A model generated the notes under the pieces. It was not told the origin of the DNA, did not search any database, and saw nothing but the letters and a program-made list of their open reading frames with translations. The position numbers were made by a program, and so were the translations under genes. Below, piece after piece: positions 26,821 through 35,590 of a DNA stretch of 64,000 nt. The number at the start of each line of letters is the position of its first letter. Position 1 is the stretch's first letter. Source of the stretch: Arthrobacter sp. AQ5-05 (GTDB taxonomy: Bacteria; Actinomycetota; Actinomycetes; Actinomycetales; Micrococcaceae); NCBI RefSeq assembly GCF_003287975.1, contig NZ_QMKQ01000003.1, forward strand, positions 186,001-250,000. Reading direction: 5' to 3'.

Positions 26821-27792
26821 CTAGAAGTAGTACGGGTGGCCGGACCAGTCGGGGTCGCGCTTTTGCAAGAAGGCGTCCCGTCCCTCGACGGCCTCGTCGG
26901 TCATGTAGGCCATGCGGGTGGCCTCGCCGGCGAAGACCTGCTGGCCGGCCAGCCCGTCGTCGGCCAGGTTGAAGGCGAACTTGAGCATGCGGATGGCCTG
27001 CGGGGACTGACGTGCGATGTCGGCCGCGTATTCGAGGGCGACTTCCTCGAGGCGGGCGTGGTCGACGGCCTCGTTGACCGCTCCCATGGCGACCATGTCC
27101 TCCGCGGAGTGTTCGCGGGCCAGGAAGAAGATCGAGCGGGCGTTTTTCTGGCCGACCTGGCGTGCCAGCAGGGCCGAGCCGTAGCCGGCGTCGAAGGAAC
27201 CGACGGTGGCGTCGGTCTGCTTGAACTTGCCGTGCTCGCGGGAGGCGATGGTCAGGTCCGAGACCACGTGCAGCGAGTGGCCTCCGCCCGCGGCCCAGCC
27301 GTTGACCACGGCGATGACGACCTTGGGCATGGTGCGCATCAGTCGCTGGACCTCGAGGATGTGCAGGCGTCCGGCACGTGCCGGGTCGATCGAGTCGGCC
27401 GTCTCGCCCTCGGCATAGCGGTAGCCGTCGCGGCCGCGGATGCGCTGGTCCCCGCCGGAGCAGAACGAATGCCCGCCGTCCTTGGCCGAGGGGCCGTTGC
27501 CGGTGAGCAACACCGTTGCCACGTCCGAGCTCATGCGGGCGTGGTCCATGATGCGGTAGAGCTCGTCGACCGTGCCGGGACGGAACGCGTTGCGCACCTC
27601 CGGGCGGTTGAAGGCGATGCGCACGGTCGGCAGGTCTCGGACGATGATGCCGTCGGCGTCGCGCTCGACCTGCCGGTGGTAGGTCATGTCTTCAAGGTCG
27701 AAGCCTTCGACAACGCGCCACTGCACGGGGTCAAAGATGTCGGAAACCTTGGCGGGAAACTGGGGGGTGGATTCAACGGTGCTCACAATCAT
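26821..27792 (-). CDS. menB: 1,4-dihydroxy-2-naphthoyl-CoA synthase
   Basis: A 323-residue crotonase-fold enzyme that closes the naphthoate ring. Recognisable segments are the substrate-binding loop CSGGDQRIRGRDGYRY, the oxyanion region WAAGGGHSLHVVSDLTIAS, the TDATVGSFDAGYGSALLARQVG block with the catalytic Asp, and the C-terminus DPDWSGHPYYF typical of MenB. The ATG at 27792 is chosen as the family start; the frame remains open for another 64 codons without homologous features. It is the first gene of the menB-menE unit. Confidence 0.95.
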   Translation of the reverse strand: MIVSTVESTPQFPAKVSDIFDPVQWRVVEGFDLEDMTYHRQVERDADGIIVRDLPTVRIAFNRPEVRNAFRPGTVDELYRIMDHARMSSDVATVLLTGNGPSAKDGGHSFCSGGDQRIRGRDGYRYAEGETADSIDPARAGRLHILEVQRLMRTMPKVVIAVVNGWAAGGGHSLHVVSDLTIASREHGKFKQTDATVGSFDAGYGSALLARQVGQKNARSIFFLAREHSAEDMVAMGAVNEAVDHARLEEVALEYAADIARQSPQAIRMLKFAFNLADDGLAGQQVFAGEATRMAYMTDEAVEGRDAFLQKRDPDWSGHPYYF

Positions 27793-28188
27793 GAATGCTA
27801 TCCGTTGGGCAGCCCCGGGGGCGAAAGGGCGGTGGTGCAAGGGGCTTTGGGGGATCCGCTGCACGCCGGCAAGGCCGTTGCGTCGAGGTGGTGGCCGCTG
27901 ACCGGAAACCAACTGTTCAACAATTAATGTTGGGATTTTCCTTGACAGTGTGACCTTCATCAAAGCGCGCTCCCACTTGCACACTTGTGTTAACTGGGAT
28001 GGTGTGCATCACGTTGGGTCGTTGTGCTCCACTCCACATTCGACTTCATGTTGTGATGAAAAATGCGGTAAGTTGGCCATTTGCACCCCCACGTAAATGT
28101 GTGATCGGGCGCCCTGAAACGGGTCGCGCCGGGTGTACTCCCCGTTTTTACCCATGCGGGTTGATTGAGTCACCAAAGGAGTTTCACG
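27793..28188. other. 396-base divergent promoter region of menB and the permease
   Basis: No gene is supported. The stretch is less GC-rich than its neighbours and includes a TTGACA at about 27942 and a short dyad CAAC...GTTG near 27910-27933. It must hold both promoters, but I could not assign -10 elements with confidence. Confidence 0.4.
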
Positions 28189-29640
28189 TTGGAACCACAC
28201 AACGTACTAGAGCACCAGCACCCCGCGCCCACCAAGGGCGCGGAGCTGTCTGCCGAAGGCTACAAGAAGACGCTGACCCGTCGCCACGTCCAGATGATCG
28301 CCATGGGCGGCGCCATCGGCGTGGGACTGTTCATGGGTGCCGGTGGCCGTCTGGCCTCGACCGGCCCGGCCCTGATCTTCTCCTACGCACTGGCCGGCTT
28401 GATTGCCTACTTCCTGATGCGCGCCCTGGGCGAGCTGATCATGTACCGCCAATCTTCGGGTTCCTTCGTTTCCTACGCCGGAGAGCTCTTTGGCTCCAAG
28501 GGTGCGTACCTTTCCGGCTGGATGTACGTACTGAACTGGGTCATGACCGGGATTGCCGAGCTGATCGCCATCGGCCTGTACTTCACCTATTTCTTCCCCG
28601 GCGTCCCGGTGGAAGCCGCGGCGCTCTGCGCGCTTGGCCTGCTGGTGGCTGTCAACCTCTTCAGTGCCAAGGCCTTTGCCGAGTTCGAGTTCTGGGCATC
28701 CTTCCTCAAGGTCGCCGCGATCGTCATCTTCCTGCTGATCGGCATCTACCTGGTGGCAACCAACGCCCAGGTCGGTGACGGGCACGCCGCGGTGGGCAAC
28801 TTGTTCGCCAGTGAAGGTGGCATGTTCCCGCGCGGCGTCCTGATCTCCATCCTGGTCCTGAACGCAGTGATCTTTGCCTACAACGGTATCGAGCTTGTCG
28901 GCATCACCGCCGGCGAGATGGAGGACCCGGTCAAGGAAGTTCCCGCAGCCATCCGTGCGGTCGTCGTGCGTATCGTTGTCTTCTATGTCGGCTCGGTAAC
29001 CCTGCTTGCAATGATCCTTCCGTGGAACCAATTCAAGGCCGGCGAAAGCCCGTTCGTGACGGTCTTTGACCAGCTGGGCTGGGGCTGGATCAGCGGCGTG
29101 ATGAACTTCGTTGTCATCACCGCAGCGCTCAGTTCCTGCAACTCCGGCTTGTACTCGATTGGCCGCGTCTTCCGGGCCATGGCCAACAACGGCCACGCGC
29201 CCCAGTGGCTCACCAAGATGAACAAGCGCTACGTTCCCTACGCCGCCATCTGGGCGATTGCCGGCGTCTACTTTGTTGGTGTCATGCTGAACATCTGGCT
29301 CGGCGGAACCTACGCGTTTGACCTTGCCTTGAACACCGCATCCATCGGCGTGCTGTTCACCTGGGCCGCAATCTTTGGCTGCCAGATCATGTTGCGCAGG
29401 AAAAAGGGCAGGATTTCCAAGCTCCCGATGTCCGGTTCCCCGTACACCAGCTGGGCAGGGTTGGTGGCGCTTGCCATCATCACGGTGCTGATTGGCTTTG
29501 ACACCATGGTCGGCAAAGACGGCGAGGTCTTCCACCTGGGCCTCTACACCATCGGCTGCATTCCGCTGATCGCCGTGGGCCTGTGGATCGGCTGGCGCAA
29601 GGTGCGCAACAACAAGCCGAAGTCCGAGCTGTACGCCTAA
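28189..29640 (+). CDS. amino acid permease, APC superfamily (AAT group)
   Basis: A 483-residue secondary transporter with twelve membrane segments. The entry region TRRHVQMIAMGGAIGVGLFMGAGG is the APC substrate-binding helix 1, followed by RALGELIMYRQSSGSFVSYA. It resembles CycA/AnsP/GabP types that import small amino acids by proton symport; the substrate cannot be chosen from sequence. The TTG at 28189 is supported by AAGGAG (28176-28181), seven bases upstream; a TTG at 28165 lacks one. The C-terminus ends in a basic KVRNNKPKSELYA. Confidence 0.85.
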   Translation: MEPHNVLEHQHPAPTKGAELSAEGYKKTLTRRHVQMIAMGGAIGVGLFMGAGGRLASTGPALIFSYALAGLIAYFLMRALGELIMYRQSSGSFVSYAGELFGSKGAYLSGWMYVLNWVMTGIAELIAIGLYFTYFFPGVPVEAAALCALGLLVAVNLFSAKAFAEFEFWASFLKVAAIVIFLLIGIYLVATNAQVGDGHAAVGNLFASEGGMFPRGVLISILVLNAVIFAYNGIELVGITAGEMEDPVKEVPAAIRAVVVRIVVFYVGSVTLLAMILPWNQFKAGESPFVTVFDQLGWGWISGVMNFVVITAALSSCNSGLYSIGRVFRAMANNGHAPQWLTKMNKRYVPYAAIWAIAGVYFVGVMLNIWLGGTYAFDLALNTASIGVLFTWAAIFGCQIMLRRKKGRISKLPMSGSPYTSWAGLVALAIITVLIGFDTMVGKDGEVFHLGLYTIGCIPLIAVGLWIGWRKVRNNKPKSELYA

Positions 29641-29778
29641 CCGAAAGGTTTCAGGCCGGAGGCTGGCGGCAGAAATGCGGCGGGTGGGATGGAGCGCGGG
29701 AATCGTCCCGTGCTCCACCCCTCCCGCCGTTGTCCTCGAGTGCCGCCGTGCATATCGAGGCCGGGGATGCGATCCGGC

Positions 29779-31191
29779 CTACGATCGGCCCGCGGCGGTC
29801 TCCGGCTCGGCCAGGATGCCGGTGTCGTGCGCGTCCGGCACCTCGGTTCCGCGCAGCGAGGCCCCTGCCGTCTCCGGCATGAACCGGGTGGCCACCAGTC
29901 CGATGACGCAGGCGATCATCATGTAGAGCGCCGGGAAGAGCAGGAAGCCCGTCCCGTCGATGACTGCCTCGTTGACCATCGCCGCAGTGCCGCCGAAGAT
30001 CGCGGTGGCAACGTTGTAGGTCACCGCGAAGCCGGCAAAGCGCACGTGCGAGGGGAACATCGCCGGGAACGTCGCGGTGATGGTGGCCAGTTGGGGAACA
30101 TACAGCAGGCCCAGGATGGCGAACCCGAGGATCGCCAGCGGGAAGCTTCGGCCCATCAGCCAGAACAGCGGCAAGGCGAGCACGAACAGGCCGATCAGGG
30201 ACGCGAACCACATGGGTTTCCTGCCCACCTTGTCCGAGAGCGACCCGGCAAAGGGGATGACTGCCATCATGGCGACCTCGCCCGCCAGGATAACCATCAA
30301 GGACGCCTTGGAATCCAGGCCCAACTGCCCCTCGAGGTAGGTGGGCATGTAGCTCAGCAGCGTGTAGTTCACGACGTTCAGCGCGATCACCAGGCCGCCC
30401 ATGACCAGCATGGGGCGCCAGTAGACGCGGATCAGTTCACGCAGCGAGCTCTTTTCCTGGACCTCGCCGCGTTCCTCGAGCTCCTGGAAGACCGGGGTGT
30501 CTTCAAGCTTGTTTCGCAGGTACAGGCCGATCAGCCCCATGGGCAAGGCCAGCATGAACGGCACTCGCCAGCCCCAGGCCATCATGGCATCCTCGCTCAA
30601 CGCCACCTGGAAGCCGAGCATTACCGCGGTGCCCAGCGCGAAGCCGCCCAGCGTCCCGAATTCCAGGAACGAGCCGAAGAAGCCACGTTTCTTGTCCGGG
30701 GAGTATTCGGCCATGAAGGTGGCGGCCCCGCCGTATTCGCCGCCCGTGGAGAAGCCCTGCACCATGCGCAGGAGCACCAGCAGCACCGGCGCCAGCACAC
30801 CGACCTGATCAAAGGTCGGCATCACGCCGATCAGGAATGTCGCAAGGGACATCATCAAAATGGTCAGGGCGAGGATGTGCTTGCGGCCCATTCTGTCGCC
30901 CAGCGGACCCCAGACGAGTCCTCCCAGCGGCCTGACGAGGAATGAAAGGGCAAAGGTCCCCAGCGCCATGAGGGTTCCACCCTCGGTGGGGAAAAAGTGG
31001 AAGGCGATGTATGAAACCGCCACGGCGTACACGCCGTAGTCGAACCATTCCGTCAGGTTGCCCATGGCCGATGCGGCCGTGGCCTTGCGTATTTCGCGGC
31101 GGCCGGCGGTGGTGGAAAGGTCCGGGCCGATGTCCTGGGTCAAGTCCAGCGGTGTGCGTAATTGGTTGGGTTGGCTGTTATCCGGTTGCAT
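29779..31191 (-). CDS. MFS transporter, metabolite:H+ symporter (MHS) family
   Basis: A 470-residue proton symporter of the ProP/KgtP/ShiA type. Family marks are GNLTEWFDYGVYAVAV in helix 1, GDRMGRKHILALTI between helices 2 and 3, QGFSTGGEYGGAATFMAEY and DKVGRKPMW. Twelve helices are visible. The ATG at 31191 has GGAG eight bases upstream; longer openings lack a site. It is divergent from the thiolase-led paa genes, and TetR-type operator sequences lie in the shared region, so it may carry phenylacetate or a related aromatic acid (inference). Confidence 0.85.
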   Translation of the reverse strand: MQPDNSQPNQLRTPLDLTQDIGPDLSTTAGRREIRKATAASAMGNLTEWFDYGVYAVAVSYIAFHFFPTEGGTLMALGTFALSFLVRPLGGLVWGPLGDRMGRKHILALTILMMSLATFLIGVMPTFDQVGVLAPVLLVLLRMVQGFSTGGEYGGAATFMAEYSPDKKRGFFGSFLEFGTLGGFALGTAVMLGFQVALSEDAMMAWGWRVPFMLALPMGLIGLYLRNKLEDTPVFQELEERGEVQEKSSLRELIRVYWRPMLVMGGLVIALNVVNYTLLSYMPTYLEGQLGLDSKASLMVILAGEVAMMAVIPFAGSLSDKVGRKPMWFASLIGLFVLALPLFWLMGRSFPLAILGFAILGLLYVPQLATITATFPAMFPSHVRFAGFAVTYNVATAIFGGTAAMVNEAVIDGTGFLLFPALYMMIACVIGLVATRFMPETAGASLRGTEVPDAHDTGILAEPETAAGRS

Positions 31192-31412
31192 CGCTGCTCC
31201 GTTGCTATTCAGCTTTCCGTCGACCGGATGCCCGTCCGATTCCATGTCACGGTCCTGGACGGTGACGGTCCACGATCCGGGGTTGCCCCGGAGTCGGTCA
31301 AGTGGACGACAGTACGCCAGCACTTTGCTTGCGTCAAGGTCCGCGGTTTTGTGTCAGGACGAGATTGACCGCACGTGTGCCATGATGGGATTCTAGGTGT
31401 GAATCAATTAGT

Positions 31413-31441
31413 GAACGAATGGTCGGTTATTCGATCGTTCC
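31413..31441. promoter_or_regulatory. PaaR-type operator candidate upstream of the thiolase
   Basis: GAACGAATGGTCGGTT (31413-31428) is on one strand the pattern AACCGACCATTCGTTC, which matches the sites before paaZ and tetR. The following CGATCGTTC (31432-31440) repeats nine bases of the paaZ site. It lies between the divergent MFS and thiolase genes. Confidence 0.55.
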
Positions 31442-31549
31442 CGCTCAGGGAGCGGCAACCGGGGCCAAAACACGGTGCACGAACTGTTACTTCCGCGGGG
31501 CAACCCACGGGACGGGACTGGGCATGGACCGAATGACAAAGGAGTTGTA

Positions 31550-32773
31550 ATGACCGAGGCATTCTTGGTGGGCGGGGCCCGCACCCCGGTGGGACGTTAC
31601 GGCGGAGCGCTGTCCAGCGTGCGCCCCGATGACCTGGCGGCCGTCGCCATCCGTGCCGCCGTCGAGCGCGCCGGCATCGACCCGGCAGACGTCGACGAGG
31701 TCATCTTCGGCAACGCCAACGGTGCCGGCGAGGAAAACCGCAACGTCGCCCGCATGGCCTGGCTGCTGGCCGGCTTCGAGGATTCCGTCCCGGGCATCAC
31801 GGTGAACCGCCTTTGCGCCTCGGGCATGAGTGCCATCACCATGGCCAGCCACATGATCAAGGCCGGTGCCGCCGACATCATCGTCGCCGGCGGCGTGGAG
31901 TCCATGTCCCGGGCCCCCTGGGTCATGGAGAAGCCGGACAAGGCCTTCTCCAAGCCGGGTGCCAGCTACGACACCTCCATCGGCTGGCGCTTCCCGAACC
32001 CCGAGTTCCTCTCCGGAGAGCTGTCCCGCGAGGGCAAGGCCACCTTCTCGATGCCCGAAACGGCCGAGGAAGTCGCCCGGGTCTTCAACACCTCCCGCGA
32101 AGACTGCGACGCCTTTGCCGTGCGCTCAAACGAACGCGCGCTTGCCGCCATCGAGGCCGGGCACTTCAAGGACGAGATCGTCCCGGTCACCGTGAAGTCC
32201 CGCAAGGGCGAGACCATCGTGGACACCGACGAGGGCCCTCGCCCCGGCACCACCCTGGAAGTCCTTTCCAAGCTGCGCCCCGTGGTCAAGGGCGGCACCG
32301 TGGTCACCGCCGGCAACGCCTCGACCCTCAACGACGGCGCCTCGGCGATCATCGTCGCCTCCGCGGCGGCCATCAAGAAGTACGGACTGGTTCCGCGCGC
32401 CCGCATCATCGACGGCGCCTCCGCGGGAGTGGCCCCGGAAATCATGGGCGTCGGCCCGGTTCCGGCCACCCGCAAGGTCATGGAGCGCTCCGGCCGCAAG
32501 ATCGAGGACCTCGCGGCCGTCGAGCTGAACGAGGCCTTCGCCTCGCAGTCGCTGGCCTCCATGCGCGAACTGGGCATCGACCCGGAGATCGTGAACCGGG
32601 ACGGCGGAGCCATCGCGCTGGGCCACCCGCTGGGTTCCTCGGGCTCCCGTATCGTGATCACGCTGCTGGGCCGCCTGGAACGCGAAGCCAAGGAAGACGG
32701 GTCCAAGCTGGGCCTGGCCACCATGTGCGTCGGCGTCGGCCAGGGCGCCGCGCTGCTCATCGAGGGGGTCTAG
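31550..32773 (+). CDS. acetyl-CoA C-acyltransferase (3-oxoadipyl-CoA thiolase type)
   Basis: A 407-residue thiolase. The nucleophilic Cys89 is in NRLCASGMSAI, the catalytic His is in GHPLGSSGSR near residue 357, and the second Cys is in TMCVGVGQGAA near residue 393. It is closest in style to PaaJ/PcaF, which cleave 3-oxoadipyl-CoA to succinyl-CoA and acetyl-CoA. AAAGGAG precedes the ATG. It is the first gene of a three-gene unit with an enoyl-CoA hydratase and a 3-hydroxyacyl-CoA dehydrogenase, the lower steps of phenylacetate breakdown. Confidence 0.88.
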   Translation: MTEAFLVGGARTPVGRYGGALSSVRPDDLAAVAIRAAVERAGIDPADVDEVIFGNANGAGEENRNVARMAWLLAGFEDSVPGITVNRLCASGMSAITMASHMIKAGAADIIVAGGVESMSRAPWVMEKPDKAFSKPGASYDTSIGWRFPNPEFLSGELSREGKATFSMPETAEEVARVFNTSREDCDAFAVRSNERALAAIEAGHFKDEIVPVTVKSRKGETIVDTDEGPRPGTTLEVLSKLRPVVKGGTVVTAGNASTLNDGASAIIVASAAAIKKYGLVPRARIIDGASAGVAPEIMGVGPVPATRKVMERSGRKIEDLAAVELNEAFASQSLASMRELGIDPEIVNRDGGAIALGHPLGSSGSRIVITLLGRLEREAKEDGSKLGLATMCVGVGQGAALLIEGV

Positions 32774-32775
32774 GG

Positions 32776-33561
32776 GTGGCGGCGCGCATGGAACCTTCCG
32801 GTTTCACGACCCTGAAGCTCACCGAGTTCGACGACAGGCTTTATCTCCAGCTTGACCGCCCGGAGGTCAGGAACGCCATCGACCAGCTGATGGTCGACGA
32901 GCTGCATGCGGTGTGCGCCTACCTGGAACGCACCCCGAAGATCCTGGTGCTCTCCGGCACCCCCGCGGACCCGGAAACCGGCACCAAGGGCATCTTCGCC
33001 TCCGGTGCCGACATCGCGCAGCTGCGCGAACGGCGCCGCGACGACGCCTTGGCAGGGATCAACTCGGGGATCTTCGACAGGCTCGCCAAGCTGCCGATGC
33101 CGGTCATCGCCGCCCTCGACGGGTTCGCGCTGGGCGGCGGTGCGGAACTGGCATTCGCCGCGGACTTCCGCATCGGCACCCCGGAGCTGCGCATGGGCAA
33201 CCCGGAGACCGGCCTGGGCATCATGGCCGCCGCGGGTGCCACCTGGCGCCTGAAGGAACTCGTGGGCGAACCCGTCGCCAAGGAGATCCTGCTGGCCGGC
33301 AGGGTGCTCAAAGGCGATGAATGCCTGCGCGTCGGCCTGATCACCGAGCTCGTCGAGGGCAAGGACCTGCTGGAGGCAGCCTCCGCGCTGGCCGACCGCA
33401 TCGGCAGGCAGGACGCGCTGGCCGTGCGCATCACCAAGTCCGTGTTCCACGCCCCGCGCGAGGCCCACCCCGTCATCGACACCCTGGCCCAGGGGATGCT
33501 CTTTGAATCCCAGGCCAAATTCGACCGCATGCAGGAATTCCTGGACAGGAAGAAGAAGTAA
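32776..33561 (+). CDS. enoyl-CoA hydratase/isomerase family protein (PaaF/PaaG type)
   Basis: A 261-residue crotonase-fold enzyme. The oxyanion-hole segments are FASGADIAQL and GFALGGGAELAFAADFRIG, and the catalytic Glu lies in GNPETGLGIMAAAG. Start choice is between GTG 32776 (AGGGGG a few bases upstream, two bases after the thiolase stop) and ATG 32788; either leaves the domain intact. Its stop overlaps the next ATG (TAATG). In context it should hydrate an unsaturated intermediate of the phenylacetyl-CoA pathway. Confidence 0.88.
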   Translation: MAARMEPSGFTTLKLTEFDDRLYLQLDRPEVRNAIDQLMVDELHAVCAYLERTPKILVLSGTPADPETGTKGIFASGADIAQLRERRRDDALAGINSGIFDRLAKLPMPVIAALDGFALGGGAELAFAADFRIGTPELRMGNPETGLGIMAAAGATWRLKELVGEPVAKEILLAGRVLKGDECLRVGLITELVEGKDLLEAASALADRIGRQDALAVRITKSVFHAPREAHPVIDTLAQGMLFESQAKFDRMQEFLDRKKK

Positions 33562-34433
33562 TGACAACCCTTCCCAACTCACTCCCCGCCAAGGTCGGTG
33601 TGCTCGGCGGCGGACGCATGGGTGCCGGCATCGCCCACGCGTTCCTGATCAACGGATGCGACGTGCTGGTTGTCGAGCGCGACGAGGCTTCGGCAATCGC
33701 GGCGCGCGAACGCGTCGAATCGGCGGCAGCGAAGTCGATCGAGCGCGGTGCCACCGATGCGAACCTTGGCGAGATGGCTTCGCGCCTGCACGTCTCGGTT
33801 GACTACGCCGACTTCGGCGACCGCGGACTGGTGGTCGAGGCCGTCCCGGAAATCTGGGACCTGAAGGTCTCCTCGCTGCAGAAGGTCGAGGAAAACCTCG
33901 CGCCCGACGCGATCCTGGCCTCCAACACCTCCTCGCTGTCGATGAGCGGGCTGGCCGCCGAGCTGCAGCGCCCGGAGAACTTCCTGGGCCTGCACTTCTT
34001 CAACCCGGTCCCGGCCTCCACGCTCATCGAAGTGGTCATCGCCAAGCAGAGCTCCGAGGCACTGATCGAGCGCTCCCGCGGCTGGGTCGCCGGGCTGGGG
34101 AAGACCGCGGTCGTCGTCAACGACGCCCCCGGCTTCGCATCGTCCCGCCTGGGCGTGGCCATTGCGCTGGAGGCCATGCGCATGGTCGAGGAAGGCGTGG
34201 CCAGCGCGCAGGACATCGACAACGCGATGGTCCTTGGCTACAAGCACCCGACCGGTCCGCTGAAGACCACCGACATCGTGGGCCTGGATGTGCGCCTGGG
34301 GATCGCCGAGTACCTGCACGAGACCCTGGGCGACCGCTTCGCCCCGCCGCAGATCCTGCGCGACCTGGTCGAGGCCGGACACCTGGGCCGCAAGACCGGC
34401 AAGGGCTTCTACGACTGGAACCAAGCCACGTAG
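33561..34433 (+). CDS. 3-hydroxyacyl-CoA dehydrogenase (PaaH/3-hydroxybutyryl-CoA dehydrogenase type)
   Basis: A 290-residue NAD-dependent enzyme. The Rossmann GGGRMGAGIAHAFL opens at residue 15, with the acidic ERD after strand 2. SNTSSLSMS and the catalytic His in GLHFFNPVP follow, then NDAPGFASSRLG and the C-terminal helical domain ending in GRKTGKGFYDWN. The one-base overlap with the hydratase gene implies translational coupling. It should oxidise 3-hydroxyadipyl-CoA if the unit serves phenylacetate catabolism. A terminator follows 15 bases after the stop. Confidence 0.9.
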   Translation: MTTLPNSLPAKVGVLGGGRMGAGIAHAFLINGCDVLVVERDEASAIAARERVESAAAKSIERGATDANLGEMASRLHVSVDYADFGDRGLVVEAVPEIWDLKVSSLQKVEENLAPDAILASNTSSLSMSGLAAELQRPENFLGLHFFNPVPASTLIEVVIAKQSSEALIERSRGWVAGLGKTAVVVNDAPGFASSRLGVAIALEAMRMVEEGVASAQDIDNAMVLGYKHPTGPLKTTDIVGLDVRLGIAEYLHETLGDRFAPPQILRDLVEAGHLGRKTGKGFYDWNQAT

Positions 34434-34447
34434 CTCGTTGTGCCGCA

Positions 34448-34493
34448 AAGGCCGGTGCCCGGAGGTGTTCCACCCGCTTCCGGCACCGGCCTT
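34448..34493 (+). terminator. terminator of the thiolase-hydratase-dehydrogenase unit
   Basis: AAGGCCGGTGCC (34448-34459) pairs perfectly with 34482-34493 across a 22-base loop. Confidence 0.75.
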
Positions 34494-34607
34494 CGCGTAT
34501 CCGTCAGCCGGGCCATGCGGGAAACCGGGAGAGATCTTCGGTAGCGTGGAGCAAGGCCCGCACGGCGGGCCACCACGATCTCGGCCGGGGGAGGGGACGC
34601 ACCGCAG

Positions 34608-34877
34608 ATGCATGTACCGACCATGCGCATCGAGGTGGTGCCCGAGGAAGCACGGGCCTTCGAACGTCGCTTCATCGACCACCTGTGCACCGCCCTCACG
34701 GAGGTTCCCGGGCGTGCCTCGGCGGAGCTGGAATACCCCCGGGGCGAGGACACGCGCCACGCGGTGGTGCCGGAGTTCGGCTCCGGGCGGGCAGCCGGCG
34801 CCTTCGGCTACCCGGAGGTCTCGGCAACGGTGTTTTTTGAAGGCTCGTGGGAGCAGGATGGAGCGTGGATGCCGTGA
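34608..34877 (+). CDS. hypothetical 89-residue protein
   Basis: An ATG-initiated frame encodes an acidic protein beginning MHVPTMRIEVVPEEARAFER, with VSATVFFEGSWEQDGAW at the end. The alternation of strand-like and helix-like segments suggests a small alpha/beta fold. No family is recognised. Its stop overlaps the presumed GTG of the tyrosine phosphatase gene (GTGA), which suggests coupling and supports it being real. An alternative start is the internal ATG at 34623. Confidence 0.5.
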   Translation: MHVPTMRIEVVPEEARAFERRFIDHLCTALTEVPGRASAELEYPRGEDTRHAVVPEFGSGRAAGAFGYPEVSATVFFEGSWEQDGAWMP

Positions 34878-35569
34878 ACAATTCGATGGACCAGCCGACG
34901 TGGGAAGGCGCCGTGAACGCGCGCCTGGTGCTGGGGAAGATCTACCGCATGGGACGCAGCGAGTGGCTGACCAGCATCGGTTGGCAGCAGGCCTACGCCG
35001 ACGGGGTGCGCACCGTGATCGACCTGCGCAATCCCGGCGAACGGGCCCGCCGGCACACCGATCCCGACGTCGACGAGGCGGCCAAGGCGGGGATCGCGAT
35101 CATCAATTCCCCCACCGAGGAGCCCGGCCACCCGGAGTTCGAGGCGCTCGCCGTGCCCTACATGAACCACCCGCGCATGTATCCGGAGAATCTCGCGTTC
35201 TTCCCCGAACGGATTGCCGAGGTGTTCCACCAAATTGCCGCGGCCGAGGGCAGGATCGTGCTTCATTGCTCGGCGGGACGGGACCGCACCGGGCTGATCG
35301 TCTCGATGCTGCTCGAATTGGTGGACCGAGAGGATCTGCTCGAACCCCAATACGAGGCCTCCCTGAGGGGGATCAACGACTGGCACCGGATCAGCGCCTA
35401 CAAGCACCCCCACGAGTCCTACATCGAGGAACACGACCTCCTCGGGCCGCTGCACGAACGGCTTCAGGCGCTGGGCGAGTTCGTCGCCTCGCTGCGCGTC
35501 GAGGACTTCCTGCGGGAACACGGGCTCAGCGAGGCGGAGCTGGAAGAGGTCAAAAAACGGCTCAGCTGA
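34874..35569 (+). CDS. tyrosine/phosphoinositide-type protein phosphatase
   Basis: A 231-residue enzyme of the Y_phosphatase3/PTP-like group. The P-loop HCSAGRDRTG carries the catalytic Cys and Arg; VRTVIDLRNPGERA is the family's N-terminal strand. Relatives include MptpB/LipA-type phosphatases. The GTG at 34874 overlaps the previous stop and has GGATGGAG upstream; GTG 34865 and ATG 34886 are alternatives. The substrate is unknown. No signal peptide is seen, so it should act in the cytoplasm. Confidence 0.85.
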   Translation: MNNSMDQPTWEGAVNARLVLGKIYRMGRSEWLTSIGWQQAYADGVRTVIDLRNPGERARRHTDPDVDEAAKAGIAIINSPTEEPGHPEFEALAVPYMNHPRMYPENLAFFPERIAEVFHQIAAAEGRIVLHCSAGRDRTGLIVSMLLELVDREDLLEPQYEASLRGINDWHRISAYKHPHESYIEEHDLLGPLHERLQALGEFVASLRVEDFLREHGLSEAELEEVKKRLS

Positions 35570-35590
35570 ATTTCCCGGCATCCGGCGTCG

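Noticed and set aside
31813-32775. Extension of the enoyl-CoA hydratase frame back through the thiolase gene
   Set aside because: The upstream part is a shadow frame of the thiolase with Arg/Gly/His-rich composition.
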